A DNA stretch of 16,529 nt from Actinomycetota bacterium (GCA_003242605.1 QGUZ01000096.1:1-16529); one strand, 5' to 3'. Positions 7,479 to 14,694 are shown, counted from the first letter of the stretch. Numbers and translations: made by a program. The notes: a model not told the origin generated them from the sequence alone.

Positions 7479-8267
7479 GATGTACTCCGTTCGGTCGGTC
7501 CAGCCGTCCGCCGTCGGGCGGGCGGGCGCCGGTAGCGGGCCGGCATCACCGCGCCGCCAATGCCAGCTCCGCCGACGCCGGTACGGCGCGGCGGTGGGCT
7601 TTGACCAGCCGGTTCGGGAGCGCACCGGCGGCGCCCGGCAGGACCCGCGCGGCGGGGACGGCATGCCGCCGGCGCAGGCTCCGGACACCGTCCGGCCAGG
7701 TCACGGGCCGGTACGACGGGGCGTATTCGGGGTATTCGATCGTGCGGTGCCCGGCGCCATGCCACCCAACGCCGAGGATCGGGCCGGGCCGGGGACGGCG
7801 GCGGACGGCCGTGCTCGGCGAGGGCCGCGGACGCACCCGGACTCCTCGGCCGTCATGGTGGGCGGACGGCCGCGGGACGGTGACCGGACGGCCGCGTCCG
7901 TCGCCGGGACGCGGCGCGTTCGTCGCGGGCGCCGGAGACGATGCGTGGTACATCGACGCGATGCCGAAGCGGACGCCCGAGTGGTGACCACCGGGCGGCG
8001 ATGCGGGGAATGCCGTGCGCCGGGCCACCGCGTCACGTGCGGTGACAGGGGGCGGCGGGGCCTGCGGTGGCAGCGGCCGCCGGGCGGCGCTGGGCCGGTG
8101 GGCGGGCGCGCGCGTACCGCGGGCACGGCACAACGGCCCGACCCGCCGGGCCGAGCCGATCGTTCCGGTACCGCCGAGGTGGACGACGGTCACCGCCGCG
8201 CTTCGACCTCGCGGCGGGGGCCGCCCCCCGTCCGGACGCCTCGGCGGAAGGGCCGGCGGGCGGGGGT

Positions 8268-8300
8268 GGGAAATTTTTTGCATTCTTTTTTAAAATTCAG
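8268..8300. other. AT-rich island in GC-rich DNA
   Basis: About 30 bases containing GGGAAATTTTTTGC and CTTTTTTAAAATTCAG, the most AT-rich stretch in the window. GAAATTTT at its left and AAAATTC at its right form an imperfect inverted repeat. Such tracts are where Lsr2-type silencers and bent-DNA binding proteins nucleate in actinobacteria; they can also be promoter elements. Neither role can be shown here. Confidence 0.55.
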
Positions 8301-8472
8301 CATCGCGCCAACACGGTAGAACGGCACGTCGCCGGGCGTCAAGGTGGCACGGGGCCCGGCGGAGCACGGCCTCCCGGTCGCGCGGCGGCCGGGCGGCGGT
8401 CCCGAAACACCGGGGTGGCGGCGCCGCCGCGTTCCGCAGGACCGATCCACCCCGCCCGCGGTCGCCCGTACT

Positions 8473-8541
8473 GCGGTGAACCGCACCCCGGCGGGTGCGG
8501 AAGACCCGGGAAAATCGAGGGTTTTTCCCCATGCCGTGGGG
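8473..8541. repeat. cluster of four short inverted repeats upstream of DedA
   Basis: Four inverted repeats follow one another: GCGGT/ACCGC (8473-8484), CCGCACCC/GGGTGCGG with a 4-base loop (8481-8500), GGGAAAA/TTTTCCC with an 8-base loop (8508-8529) and CCCCA/TGGGG (8527-8541). The second is perfect over eight pairs. The block ends 14 bases before the DedA -10 element, so it is in the operator position and probably upstream of the transcription start. Confidence 0.5.
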
Positions 8542-8555
8542 AAGGGCGGGGTTTC

Positions 8556-8561
8556 TACCGT
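8556..8561 (+). promoter_or_regulatory. -10 element for leaderless DedA
   Basis: TACCGT fits TANNNT and ends 7 bases before the ATG at 8569, the same spacing seen for Nudix 2 and the radical SAM gene. No matching -35 box is obvious, which may point to activator dependence. Confidence 0.45.
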
Positions 8562-8568
8562 GACCGGC

Positions 8569-9273
8569 ATGGCAGTGACAGGTATGAATCCCGACACGAC
8601 CGCGCCGCCGCCCGACGGCATCGCGGGCTGGGCGATCGACCTCATGGAGGCCCTGGGCGAGCCCGGCGCCGCGATCGCCGTCGCCCTGGAGAATCTGTTC
8701 CCGCCCATCCCCAGCGAGGTGATCCTCCCGCTCGCGGGCTTCGCCGCCAGCCGGGGCGACCTCAACCTGGTGGCCGCGATCGTGTGGACCACGATCGGCT
8801 CGGTGGCCGGCGCGCTCGTCCTGTACGGCCTGGGCGCGCTGTTCGGCCGCGACCGCCTGCTCGCCGTGGCGGAGCGGCTGCCGCTGGTTCGGGCCGAGGA
8901 CGTGACGAAGGCCGAGGACTGGTTCGCCCGGTACGGCCGGGCGACGGTGTTCTTCGGCCGCATGGTGCCGATCTTCCGCAGCGTGATCTCGGTGCCAGCC
9001 GGGGTGGAGCGCATGCCGCTGCCCGTCTTCACGCTCTACACCGCGTTCGGCAGCCTGCTGTGGAACACGCTGTTCGTCCTCGCCGGCTACCTGCTCGGCG
9101 AGAACTGGACGCTCGTGCAGCGGTACGTCGAGCCGATCTCGAACCTCGTGATCATCGGATGCGCGGCCGCGGTGGCGGCCTTCGTGGCGATGCGGATCCG
9201 CAGGATCCGCCGGGAACGGCATGCCCGGCGCGCCCGGGTACGCGTGGGCAGCGGCCCCCGCGAACCCCGGTGA
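8569..9273 (+). CDS. DedA family (SNARE-associated/VTT domain) membrane protein
   Basis: A 234-residue inner-membrane protein. DedA proteins transport or flip membrane lipids; some members recycle undecaprenyl phosphate and others phosphatidylethanolamine. The family hallmarks are visible: E41 followed by PPIPSE (45-50) in the first re-entrant region, and FGRMVPIFRSVISVPAG (129-145) carrying the essential arginines R131 and R137. Further membrane spans lie at about 66-92, 150-176 and 190-209, followed by a strongly basic cytoplasmic tail (about 209-226). The ATG at 8569 is chosen because of the -10 element 7 bases upstream. GTG at 8560 is an in-frame alternative. Its lipid substrate cannot be told from sequence. 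Confidence 0.92.
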   Translation: MAVTGMNPDTTAPPPDGIAGWAIDLMEALGEPGAAIAVALENLFPPIPSEVILPLAGFAASRGDLNLVAAIVWTTIGSVAGALVLYGLGALFGRDRLLAVAERLPLVRAEDVTKAEDWFARYGRATVFFGRMVPIFRSVISVPAGVERMPLPVFTLYTAFGSLLWNTLFVLAGYLLGENWTLVQRYVEPISNLVIIGCAAAVAAFVAMRIRRIRRERHARRARVRVGSGPREPR

Positions 9274-9314
9274 CCACCCCCTTGCTCCCGAAAATTTCAG
9301 CGACGCGACCCCGG

Positions 9315-9344
9315 CGGGCGGCCGGAACCGAGCCGGGCCGCCCG
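9315..9344 (+). terminator. hairpin after DedA
   Basis: CGGGCGGCC (9315-9323) pairs perfectly with GGCCGCCCG (9336-9344). Two more G-C pairs lie inside a one-base bulge. It is followed by GTTTGC, a very short T-run. It lies 41 bases after the DedA stop and 30 before the second kinase, so it could separate the two units. Confidence 0.5.
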
Positions 9345-9374
9345 GTTTGCGATCAGGGTCCGGGTGACGGTCGG

Positions 9375-10583
9375 ATGAGCCGTATGGGGGAGCGGACGGA
9401 ACACGCTGCACGCCGCTGGGCGCGCACGCTCGGCGGGCTCACGCTGGGCGGCGCGACCGCGCTCGCCGAGCTGGCCGTGCTCGCCGTGGCCGGTCTCGCC
9501 CTGCTCCCCGTGCTCGCCTGGCCGGACGGCCGCGCCGCGGTACTGCGCCGGCTGCGCGCGGCGGCGCGCGCCCTCGCCGCGCTCAACCTCCGGCGGCTGG
9601 CGCGCTTTTGCGGCGGCCGGTACGGCGGGCCGCCGGACGACGGCCTGGGCCCGCACGGCGTGCCCGGCGACGTCCGGGCGGTGCGGTACCTGGCGGTGCG
9701 CTGGGCGGCCGGGCTGCTCGGCCTCGCCACGCTGGTGCTGCTCGCCGCCGGGCTCGTGGCGGCCGGCAGCGTGCTCGTCTCGTGGCTGTTCGGCACGGAG
9801 TGGTCCGCACTGGAGGACGAGAGCGGCCGTGCCTCGACCCGGATCGTGCTCCTCGCGGCCGTGCCCGGCGCGGTGCTGCTCTACCTCAACCTCACCGGGA
9901 TCGCCGGGGTGGCCGAGCTCGACCGGCGACTCGCCCGGCACTTCCTCGGGCCGAGCCGTACCGAGCTGCTGCAGCGGCGGGTGGCCGAGCTCGCGGCGAG
10001 CCGGGCCGGCGCGGTCGCGGCGGTCGACGCCGAGCGGCGGCGCATCGAGCGGGACCTGCACGACGGGGTGCAGCAGCGGCTCGTCGCGCTCGGCATGCTG
10101 CTCGGCCGGGCCCGCCGCCAGAACGACTCGGAGCTGCTCCGGCAGGCGCACGAGGAGTCCCAGCGGCTTCTCGCCGAGCTGCGCGAGGTGGCCTGGCGGG
10201 TCTATCCGGCCGCGCTCGACACGCTCGGCCTGCGCGAGGCGCTGGAGGCGGTGGCGGAACGCGCCGGAATGCCGGTGCACCTCACCTACGAGGTGCCCGG
10301 CCCACTGCCCAAGCCGGTGGAGACCGCCGCGTACTTCGTGGTGTGCGAGGCGGTCACCAACGCCGCCAAGCACGCGGAGGCGGAGCGGATCACGGTGGAC
10401 GTGGTTCAGGAAGGGGGGACGCTGCGGGTGCGGGTGCGTGACGACGGCAAGGGCGGGGCCGACCCGCTCGGCGGCGGCCTGTCCGGGCTCGCGCTCCGGG
10501 CCGCCGCGCTCGACGGGCGGCTCACCGTGGACAGCCCGCCCGGCGGGCCCACCGTGATCGAGGCGGAGCTGCCGTGCGGGTGA
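9375..10583 (+). CDS. sensor histidine kinase, HisKA_3 type, second pair
   Basis: A 402-residue membrane kinase. The N-terminal part has hydrophobic spans at about 28-50, 110-138 and 157-175. Its ending LNLRRLARFCGG (71-81) resembles the actinobacterial 'putative sensor' domain, though I cannot confirm the match. The dimerisation domain has H229 in RDLHDGVQQRL. The ATPase domain has N329 in CEAVTNAAKHA, G1 DDGKGGA (357-363) and a short G2 GGGLSGL (366-372). ATG at 9375 is used; ATG at 9384 is the alternative, and neither has a good Shine-Dalgarno. It overlaps its regulator by 10 bases. Unlike the first kinase it is not in an ABC operon. Its signal is unknown. Confidence 0.92.
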   Translation: MSRMGERTEHAARRWARTLGGLTLGGATALAELAVLAVAGLALLPVLAWPDGRAAVLRRLRAAARALAALNLRRLARFCGGRYGGPPDDGLGPHGVPGDVRAVRYLAVRWAAGLLGLATLVLLAAGLVAAGSVLVSWLFGTEWSALEDESGRASTRIVLLAAVPGAVLLYLNLTGIAGVAELDRRLARHFLGPSRTELLQRRVAELAASRAGAVAAVDAERRRIERDLHDGVQQRLVALGMLLGRARRQNDSELLRQAHEESQRLLAELREVAWRVYPAALDTLGLREALEAVAERAGMPVHLTYEVPGPLPKPVETAAYFVVCEAVTNAAKHAEAERITVDVVQEGGTLRVRVRDDGKGGADPLGGGLSGLALRAAALDGRLTVDSPPGGPTVIEAELPCG

Positions 10584-11218
10584 TCCTGGCCGAGGACGCC
10601 ACGCTGCTGCGCGAGGGCCTGGCGCGGCTGCTCGCCGACGAGGGGCACGAGGTGACCGCGTCGGTCGGAAACGCCGACGCGCTGCTGGCGGCCGTCGCCG
10701 CCGACCCGCCGGACGTGGTCGTCGTCGACGTGCGCATGCCGCCCACCCACACCGACGAAGGGCTGCGCGCGGCGCTCACCATCCGCGAGCGGTGGCCGCG
10801 GGTGGGCGTGCTGGTGCTCTCGCAGTACGTGGAGAAGCAGTACGCCGCGAAGCTGATCGGTGAGGAGGCCGGGGGCGTCGGCTACCTGCTCAAGGACCGG
10901 GTGATGCAGGTCGGGGAGTTCCTCGACGCGCTGGAGCGGGTGGGCCGGGGCGGGGCCGCCTTCGACCCCGAGGTGGTGCGGCGGCTGATCGCCCGCACGA
11001 CCAGGACCGACCCGCTCGCCCGGCTCACCCCGCGGGAACGCGACGTGCTCGGCCTCATGGCCGAAGGGCTCACCAACGCGGCGATCGCCGAGCGGCTGCA
11101 CGTGTCGCAGTCCGCGGTGGAGAAGCACGTCAATGCCATCTTCGACAAGCTCGAGCTGTTCCCCACGCCCGGGTACAGCCGCCGGGTGCTCGCCGTACTC
11201 CGCTATCTGGGCTCCTGA
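10574..11218 (+). CDS. NarL/LuxR-type response regulator, second pair
   Basis: A 214-residue regulator. The receiver domain has E7/D8, phospho-acceptor D52 in VVVVDVRMP, S83 in place of the usual threonine (a common alternative) and K107 in YLLKDR. The GerE/LuxR helix-turn-helix (about 150-205) contains LTPRERDVLGLMAEG and SQSAVEKHV. The start is GTG at 10574, overlapping the kinase stop, which implies translational coupling and a cognate pair. The aldehyde dehydrogenase begins 58 bases downstream and may be co-transcribed or controlled, and DedA lies upstream. Target genes cannot be read from the sequence. Confidence 0.94.
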   Translation: MRVILAEDATLLREGLARLLADEGHEVTASVGNADALLAAVAADPPDVVVVDVRMPPTHTDEGLRAALTIRERWPRVGVLVLSQYVEKQYAAKLIGEEAGGVGYLLKDRVMQVGEFLDALERVGRGGAAFDPEVVRRLIARTTRTDPLARLTPRERDVLGLMAEGLTNAAIAERLHVSQSAVEKHVNAIFDKLELFPTPGYSRRVLAVLRYLGS

Positions 11219-11227
11219 GCGCATTCG

Positions 11228-11240
11228 CCCGCCCAGCGGG
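11228..11240 (+). terminator. weak hairpin after the second regulator
   Basis: CCCGC (11228-11232) and GCGGG (11236-11240) form a five-pair stem with a three-base loop, 10 bases after the regulator stop. It is short and has no T-tract, so read-through into the dehydrogenase gene is quite possible. Confidence 0.25.
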
Positions 11241-11276
11241 TAGCGGGGGAGGGACCGCGGAACCAGGGAGGGCGGT

Positions 11277-12749
11277 ATGAGCGTGGCGAGCCGCGCCGTG
11301 GGCGAGATCGTCGAGCGGGTGCCGAAGGAGCTGTTCATCGGCGGGGCGTGGCGGCCGGCCCGCGACGGCCGCACGTTCGAGGTGACGGACCCGGCGACGG
11401 GGGAGGCGCTGTGCGCGGTGGCGGACGCCGCCCCGGAGGACGGGCTCGCCGCGCTCGACGCGGCCGTGCGGGCGCAGGAGTCGTGGGCGCGGCACGCGCC
11501 GCGGGCGCGCGGCGAGATCCTCCGCGCCGCCTACGAGCTGATCACGGAGCGGCGGGAGGAGCTCGCCGTGCTCATGACGCTGGAGATGGGCAAGCCCGTG
11601 GCGGAGTCGCGGGCCGAGGTCGCGTACGCGGCCGAGTTCTTCCGGTGGTTCGCCGAGGAGGCGGTGCGCGTCGAGGGCGGGTACGCGGTCGCGCCGGACG
11701 GGCGGGGCAGGCTGCTGGTGATGAAGCAGCCGGTCGGGCCGAGCCTGCTGATCACGCCGTGGAACTTCCCGATGGCGATGGGCACCCGGAAGATCGGCCC
11801 CGCGGTGGCCGCGGGCTGCACCATGGTGATCAAGCCCGCGCGGGACACGCCGCTGTCGATGCTCGCGCTCGCCGCGATCCTGCGCGAGTGCGGGCTGCCG
11901 GACGGCGTGCTCAACCTGATCACCACGACCGCGTCGGGCCCGGTGATGGAGCCGCTCATCCGGGACGGCCGCACCCGCAAGCTGTCGTTCACCGGCTCCA
12001 CCGAGGTCGGCCGCACGCTCCTCGCGCAGGCCGCCGGGCAGGTGCTGCGCACCTCGATGGAGCTCGGCGGCAACGCGCCGTTCCTCGTCTTCGCCGACGC
12101 CGACCTCGACGCGGCGGTGGACGGCGCGCTGACGGCGAAGATGCGCAACATCGGCGAGGCGTGCACGGCCGCGAACCGGTTCCACGTGCACGCGTCGGTC
12201 GCCGGGGAGTTCGCGCGGCGGCTCGCCGACCGCATGGCGGCGCTGCGCGTCGGCCCCGGCCTCGCGGAGGGCGTGCAGGTCGGGCCGCTGATCAACGCGG
12301 CGGCCCGGGAGAAGGTCGAGGAGCTGGTCGCGGACGCGGTGCGCCGCGGCGCGAAGGTCCTCGCCGGCGGCGAGCGCATCGACGGGCCCGGGTACTTCTA
12401 CCGGCCGACCGTGCTCGCCGGCGTGCCGCGCGACGCCCGCGTGGTCGGCGAGGAGGTGTTCGGGCCGGTCGCGCCGATCCTCACCTTCGAGACCGAGGAC
12501 GAGGCGATCGCCGCCGCGAACGACACCGAGTTCGGGCTCGTCTCCTACGTCTACACCCGCGACCTGAACCGGGCGCTGCGGGTGTGCGAGCGGCTGGAGA
12601 CCGGGATGGTCGGGCTCAACCAGGGCCTGGTGTCGAACTCGGCCGCGCCGTTCGGCGGGGTGAAGCGGTCCGGGCTCGGCCGCGAGGGCGGGCGCGCCGG
12701 GATCGAGGAGTACCTGGAGCTGAAGTACGTCGCGATCAACCTGGCCTGA
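11277..12749 (+). CDS. NAD(P)-dependent aldehyde dehydrogenase, succinate-semialdehyde type (GabD-like)
   Basis: A 490-residue enzyme oxidising an aldehyde to its carboxylic acid with NAD or NADP. Catalytic residues are in place: N163 in TPWNFPMAMG, the glutamate E262 in MELGGNAPF and the nucleophile C296 in NIGEACTAANRF. The coenzyme loop FTGST lies at 238-242. The EACTAANRF context and overall length match succinate-semialdehyde dehydrogenases, which finish GABA breakdown by making succinate. Substrate is inferred from motifs only, and no GABA transaminase gene is nearby. ATG at 11277 has a good Shine-Dalgarno, AGGGAGG, just upstream. The enzyme is soluble and cytoplasmic. It may belong to the transcript of the preceding kinase/regulator pair. 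Confidence 0.9.
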   Translation: MSVASRAVGEIVERVPKELFIGGAWRPARDGRTFEVTDPATGEALCAVADAAPEDGLAALDAAVRAQESWARHAPRARGEILRAAYELITERREELAVLMTLEMGKPVAESRAEVAYAAEFFRWFAEEAVRVEGGYAVAPDGRGRLLVMKQPVGPSLLITPWNFPMAMGTRKIGPAVAAGCTMVIKPARDTPLSMLALAAILRECGLPDGVLNLITTTASGPVMEPLIRDGRTRKLSFTGSTEVGRTLLAQAAGQVLRTSMELGGNAPFLVFADADLDAAVDGALTAKMRNIGEACTAANRFHVHASVAGEFARRLADRMAALRVGPGLAEGVQVGPLINAAAREKVEELVADAVRRGAKVLAGGERIDGPGYFYRPTVLAGVPRDARVVGEEVFGPVAPILTFETEDEAIAAANDTEFGLVSYVYTRDLNRALRVCERLETGMVGLNQGLVSNSAAPFGGVKRSGLGREGGRAGIEEYLELKYVAINLA

Positions 12750-12769
12750 TCGCGCGGATCGGCGGGACG

Positions 12770-12791
12770 GCCGCCGGGGACGGACGGCGGC
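12770..12791. terminator. hairpin between convergent dehydrogenase and GrpB genes
   Basis: GCCGCCG (12770-12776) and CGGCGGC (12785-12791) form seven G-C pairs around an 8-base loop. It lies 21 bases after the dehydrogenase stop and 49 bases from the GrpB stop, so it can act for both. There is no T-tract. Confidence 0.35.
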
Positions 12792-12839
12792 GGAACCGGG
12801 GATGCCTCCGGCCGGGCCGTACCGTCGCCGCGGCGCCGG

Positions 12840-13418
12840 TCAGCGGACGGGCTCGTCCCCGGCGGGCAGCTGCTGGGCGTCGATCTCGGCCCGTTCGGCC
12901 TCGGTGAGGCCCGCGGCCGCGAACATCTCCTGCACCATCGCGTTCTTGCCGCGGATGTAGTCCTCGATGGTGGCGGCGGTCGCGGCGGCGCGCCGCTTCA
13001 CCGCGGCGTACCGGTCCCGCAGGCCGGGGTCGGCGCGCAGGGTGTCGCGGACGGCGAGGTGGTTGCGGAGCGCGAGGGAGCGGTCGACGACGGGGTAGGT
13101 GGTGGGTCGCGGCGAGGCGCTCCGGCTCCCGGAACGCCCACCGCTGCGGAGGCCGCGCTCGCCCAGCGGGGTGAAACCGAGTCCGGTCAAAACGTCCGAG
13201 GCGGCCGCGACGTGCTCCTCGGCGACCACGATGTCGACGTCGATGATGGGCTGGGCGGCCAAGCCGGGCACGGCCGTGCTGCCGACGTGCTCGATCGCCA
13301 CCACGAGGACACCGGCGGCCCGCAGCGCCGCGGGGTACTCGGCGCGCAACGCCTCGAACCGGGCGGGCCAGGCAGGGTCGTGGTCGACGACGCGGATCAC
13401 ATAGGGACCCTGGCCCAC
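12840..13418 (-). CDS. GrpB/UPF0157 family protein with a probable double frameshift
   Basis: A 192-residue protein of the GrpB family, which has a nucleotidyltransferase-like fold but no well-established function. Family signatures are clear: VVDHDPAWPARFE, IEHVGSTAVPGL and PIIDVDIVV in the first half, and SLALRNHLAVRDTLRADPGL with a basic C-terminal helical region in the second. In between, where GrpB proteins have a conserved R-x-AFR...TH-Y segment, this frame reads low-complexity RSGGRSGSRSASPRP. The neighbouring frame supplies RWAFREPERLAATH. One base seems missing near 13149/13150 and one extra C near 13101-13106, restoring the frame. About 16 residues would be mistranslated. The start is GTG at 13418; a GTG at 13400 is also possible. 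Confidence 0.82.
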   Translation of the reverse strand: MGQGPYVIRVVDHDPAWPARFEALRAEYPAALRAAGVLVVAIEHVGSTAVPGLAAQPIIDVDIVVAEEHVAAASDVLTGLGFTPLGERGLRSGGRSGSRSASPRPTTYPVVDRSLALRNHLAVRDTLRADPGLRDRYAAVKRRAAATAATIEDYIRGKNAMVQEMFAAAGLTEAERAEIDAQQLPAGDEPVR

Positions 13419-13496
13419 CCTGACCGGGCGGATCTCCGCCGACGGGGGCGTTATGGCAGCAAAGCGGCCGGGCGGGGCCGCCGCGCCGTTCGCGCG

Positions 13497-13513
13497 AAGC
13501 CGCCCGGCGGCTT
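13497..13513. terminator. palindromic hairpin AAGCCGCC-C-GGCGGCTT
   Basis: A perfect inverted repeat with eight matching positions on each side of a central C. It lies 62 bases beyond the HesB-like stop on the minus strand, as a possible second terminator, and about 80 bases before the GrpB start, so it could instead be an operator. It has no T-tract. Confidence 0.3.
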
Positions 13514-13532
13514 GGGGCGGTGAATACCGGGC

Positions 13533-13567
13533 CGCCTCCCGCCGCGGCCGTGGCCCGGCGGGAGGCG
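13533..13567 (-). terminator. hairpin terminator of the HesB-like gene
   Basis: CGCCTCCCGCCG (13533-13544) and CGGCGGGAGGCG (13556-13567) form a perfect 12-pair stem with an 11-base loop. It starts 7 bases past the HesB-like stop on the minus strand and separates that gene from GrpB. No T-tract follows, as for the other strong hairpins in this window. Confidence 0.6.
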
Positions 13568-13574
13568 CGCGGCG

Positions 13575-13859
13575 TCACACCTGGCGGGTGAGGCGGAAGG
13601 ACGGCCTGCCCTGGGCGCTCACGTCGGCGTCGAGGGTCTTGTCCCCCACGATGCGCGCGGCCTCCGGGGAGAGGAAGACGCGCACGTCCTCGCGCGTGAC
13701 CACCTCGTCGCCGGCCTGCGGTCCGCTGGTCAGCGACAGCTCGAGCGACCCGGGGTCGCTCTCCACGGCGGCGATGCGCATCCCGGCGTTCTGCGGGAGG
13801 TCCTCACCGACCAGAAGGTCGCGGATGGCCTGTACGGCGTCATCGGTCAGCGTCAGCAC
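13575..13859 (-). CDS. HesB/IscA-like small protein lacking cysteines
   Basis: A 94-residue protein with the HesB/IscA fold pattern: LTLTDDAVQAIRDLL at the start, GMRIAAVESDPGSLELSL in the middle, and DVRVFLSPEAARIVGDKTLDADV near the end. True A-type carriers bind iron or Fe-S clusters through three conserved cysteines; this protein has none, so it is unlikely to carry a cluster in the usual way. Cysteine-free relatives are frequent in actinobacteria and their role is not established. The start is GTG at 13859, with an excellent AAGGAG 6 bases upstream. A much longer upstream frame is rejected because it is basic, low in complexity and outside the family. The gene diverges from the DUF5709-like gene. 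Confidence 0.85.
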   Translation of the reverse strand: MLTLTDDAVQAIRDLLVGEDLPQNAGMRIAAVESDPGSLELSLTSGPQAGDEVVTREDVRVFLSPEAARIVGDKTLDADVSAQGRPSFRLTRQV

Positions 13860-14149
13860 TACTGACTCCTTCGAGCTTGGTTGCGGGTTGCGGAATCCGG
13901 AATCGGTCGCCGTGTGTCGTGCGGACGCCGGTCCCGTGGCGAACGGCGTGATCGCGGTGGATCCTGCGGCCCTTCGCCGTCGTTCCTCTTTTTTCTGTGT
14001 CCTCTTCCGCGTGCCCCCAGGGCGGCGGCGCAAACACCCGTACCGCACTTCGTCCGGCCCCGCCGTACGGCACGGCGGGCGGTCGCGCCTGCCGTTAAGA
14101 GCGGGGCGGCCGGGGCAGGTGGGCGGTGACCGGACCTCGGGGAGACGTC

Positions 14150-14677
14150 GTGAGCAGGAACATGCCGGAGCCGGACCCGCACTCGCGGTTCGAGGACGAG
14201 GGGATCCCGGATCTGCAGAGCGGGACGCCGGAGCAGCAGTGGGCGGTCGACCCGCAGGAGGAGCCGATCCCCGCCGACCGGCCGATCGCCGTCGACGACT
14301 TCGGGCTCACGGCCGAGGAGCAGCGCGAGGGGGAGCCCCTCGCGGCGCGGCTCGCCCGCGAGGTGCCGGAGGAGCAGCCGATGTACGGCCCGGACGAGGT
14401 GGGCGGCGGCATGCGGTTGCCGGAGGAGTCCGGCGAGAACCCCGGTGACGAGGGTGGGCTCGAGGGCGAGTACGAGAGCGGCGGGGAGGACTGGCCCGCC
14501 CAGCCGGAGGAGCCCTCGGGCGCGGTGTGGGACGAGCCGCGCCCCGCCGGTCGCCTCGTCGCCCCCGACGAAGGGGTGCGCGGCGACGACGAACCGGACG
14601 AGGTCGCCGAGGAGGTGGGGCCGGACGCGGGCGGCTTCAGCGCCGAGGAGGCGGCGATGCGGGTGGAGCCGGAGTGA
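14150..14677 (+). CDS. DUF5709-like acidic protein
   Basis: A 175-residue, strongly acidic and probably disordered protein. It matches the pattern of the actinobacterial DUF5709 family: RPIAVDDFGLTAEEQREGEPLAARLAREVP in the first half and GRLVAPDEG...EVAEEVG...SAEEAAMRVEPE at the end. The central part (about 80-130) is rich in Glu, Gly and Pro. No enzyme motif, membrane span or signal peptide is visible, and no function is known to me. The start is GTG at 14150, with GGGGAG 5 bases upstream. An in-frame GTG at 14126 is less likely. The promoter region is shared with the divergent HesB-like gene (287 bases, with a pyrimidine tract around 13980-14015). Confidence 0.85.
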   Translation: MSRNMPEPDPHSRFEDEGIPDLQSGTPEQQWAVDPQEEPIPADRPIAVDDFGLTAEEQREGEPLAARLAREVPEEQPMYGPDEVGGGMRLPEESGENPGDEGGLEGEYESGGEDWPAQPEEPSGAVWDEPRPAGRLVAPDEGVRGDDEPDEVAEEVGPDAGGFSAEEAAMRVEPE

Positions 14678-14694
14678 GGCCCGCCCACCGGGCC
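14678..14694 (+). terminator. short hairpin after the DUF5709-like gene
   Basis: GGCCCG (14678-14683) and CGGGCC (14689-14694) form six G-C pairs with a five-base loop directly after the stop codon. No T-tract follows. Together with the separate -10 element at 14803, it suggests that the radical SAM gene is its own transcription unit. Confidence 0.35.

Larger units (their letters stand above)
7479..8568. other. 1.1 kb intergenic region without a convincing gene
   Basis: This lies between the divergent GH3 and DedA genes. The open frames here are long only because GC is high. Their translations are arginine-, proline- and glycine-rich with no recognisable domain, and none has a good ribosome binding site plus consistent codon use. 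I see no LacI-type 14-base palindrome near the GH3 start. The notable contents are the repeated GTATTCG near 7723-7740, an AT-rich island at 8268-8300, a run of inverted repeats at 8473-8541 and the DedA -10 element. A decayed gene cannot be excluded. Confidence 0.6.

Noticed and set aside
7479..7688. N-terminal extension of GH3 up to an ATG at 7688
   Set aside because: The extra residues are low in complexity and basic. The ATG at 7478 has a Shine-Dalgarno and directly precedes family-like sequence.
8260..8290. Intrinsic terminator made of the G-rich run followed by TTTTTT
   Set aside because: Only about five base pairs can form in the preceding GC-rich DNA, AAA separates it from the T-run, and no plus-strand gene lies upstream to be terminated.
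8067..9374. Very long N-terminal extension of the second histidine kinase frame
   Set aside because: The upstream part overlaps the DedA gene in another frame, is proline- and arginine-rich without domains, and the membrane-sensor sequence begins at 9375.
13860..14073. HesB-like protein with a long basic N-terminus
   Set aside because: The GTG at 13859 has AAGGAG 6 bases upstream and starts the family domain. The extension is arginine/lysine low-complexity sequence.
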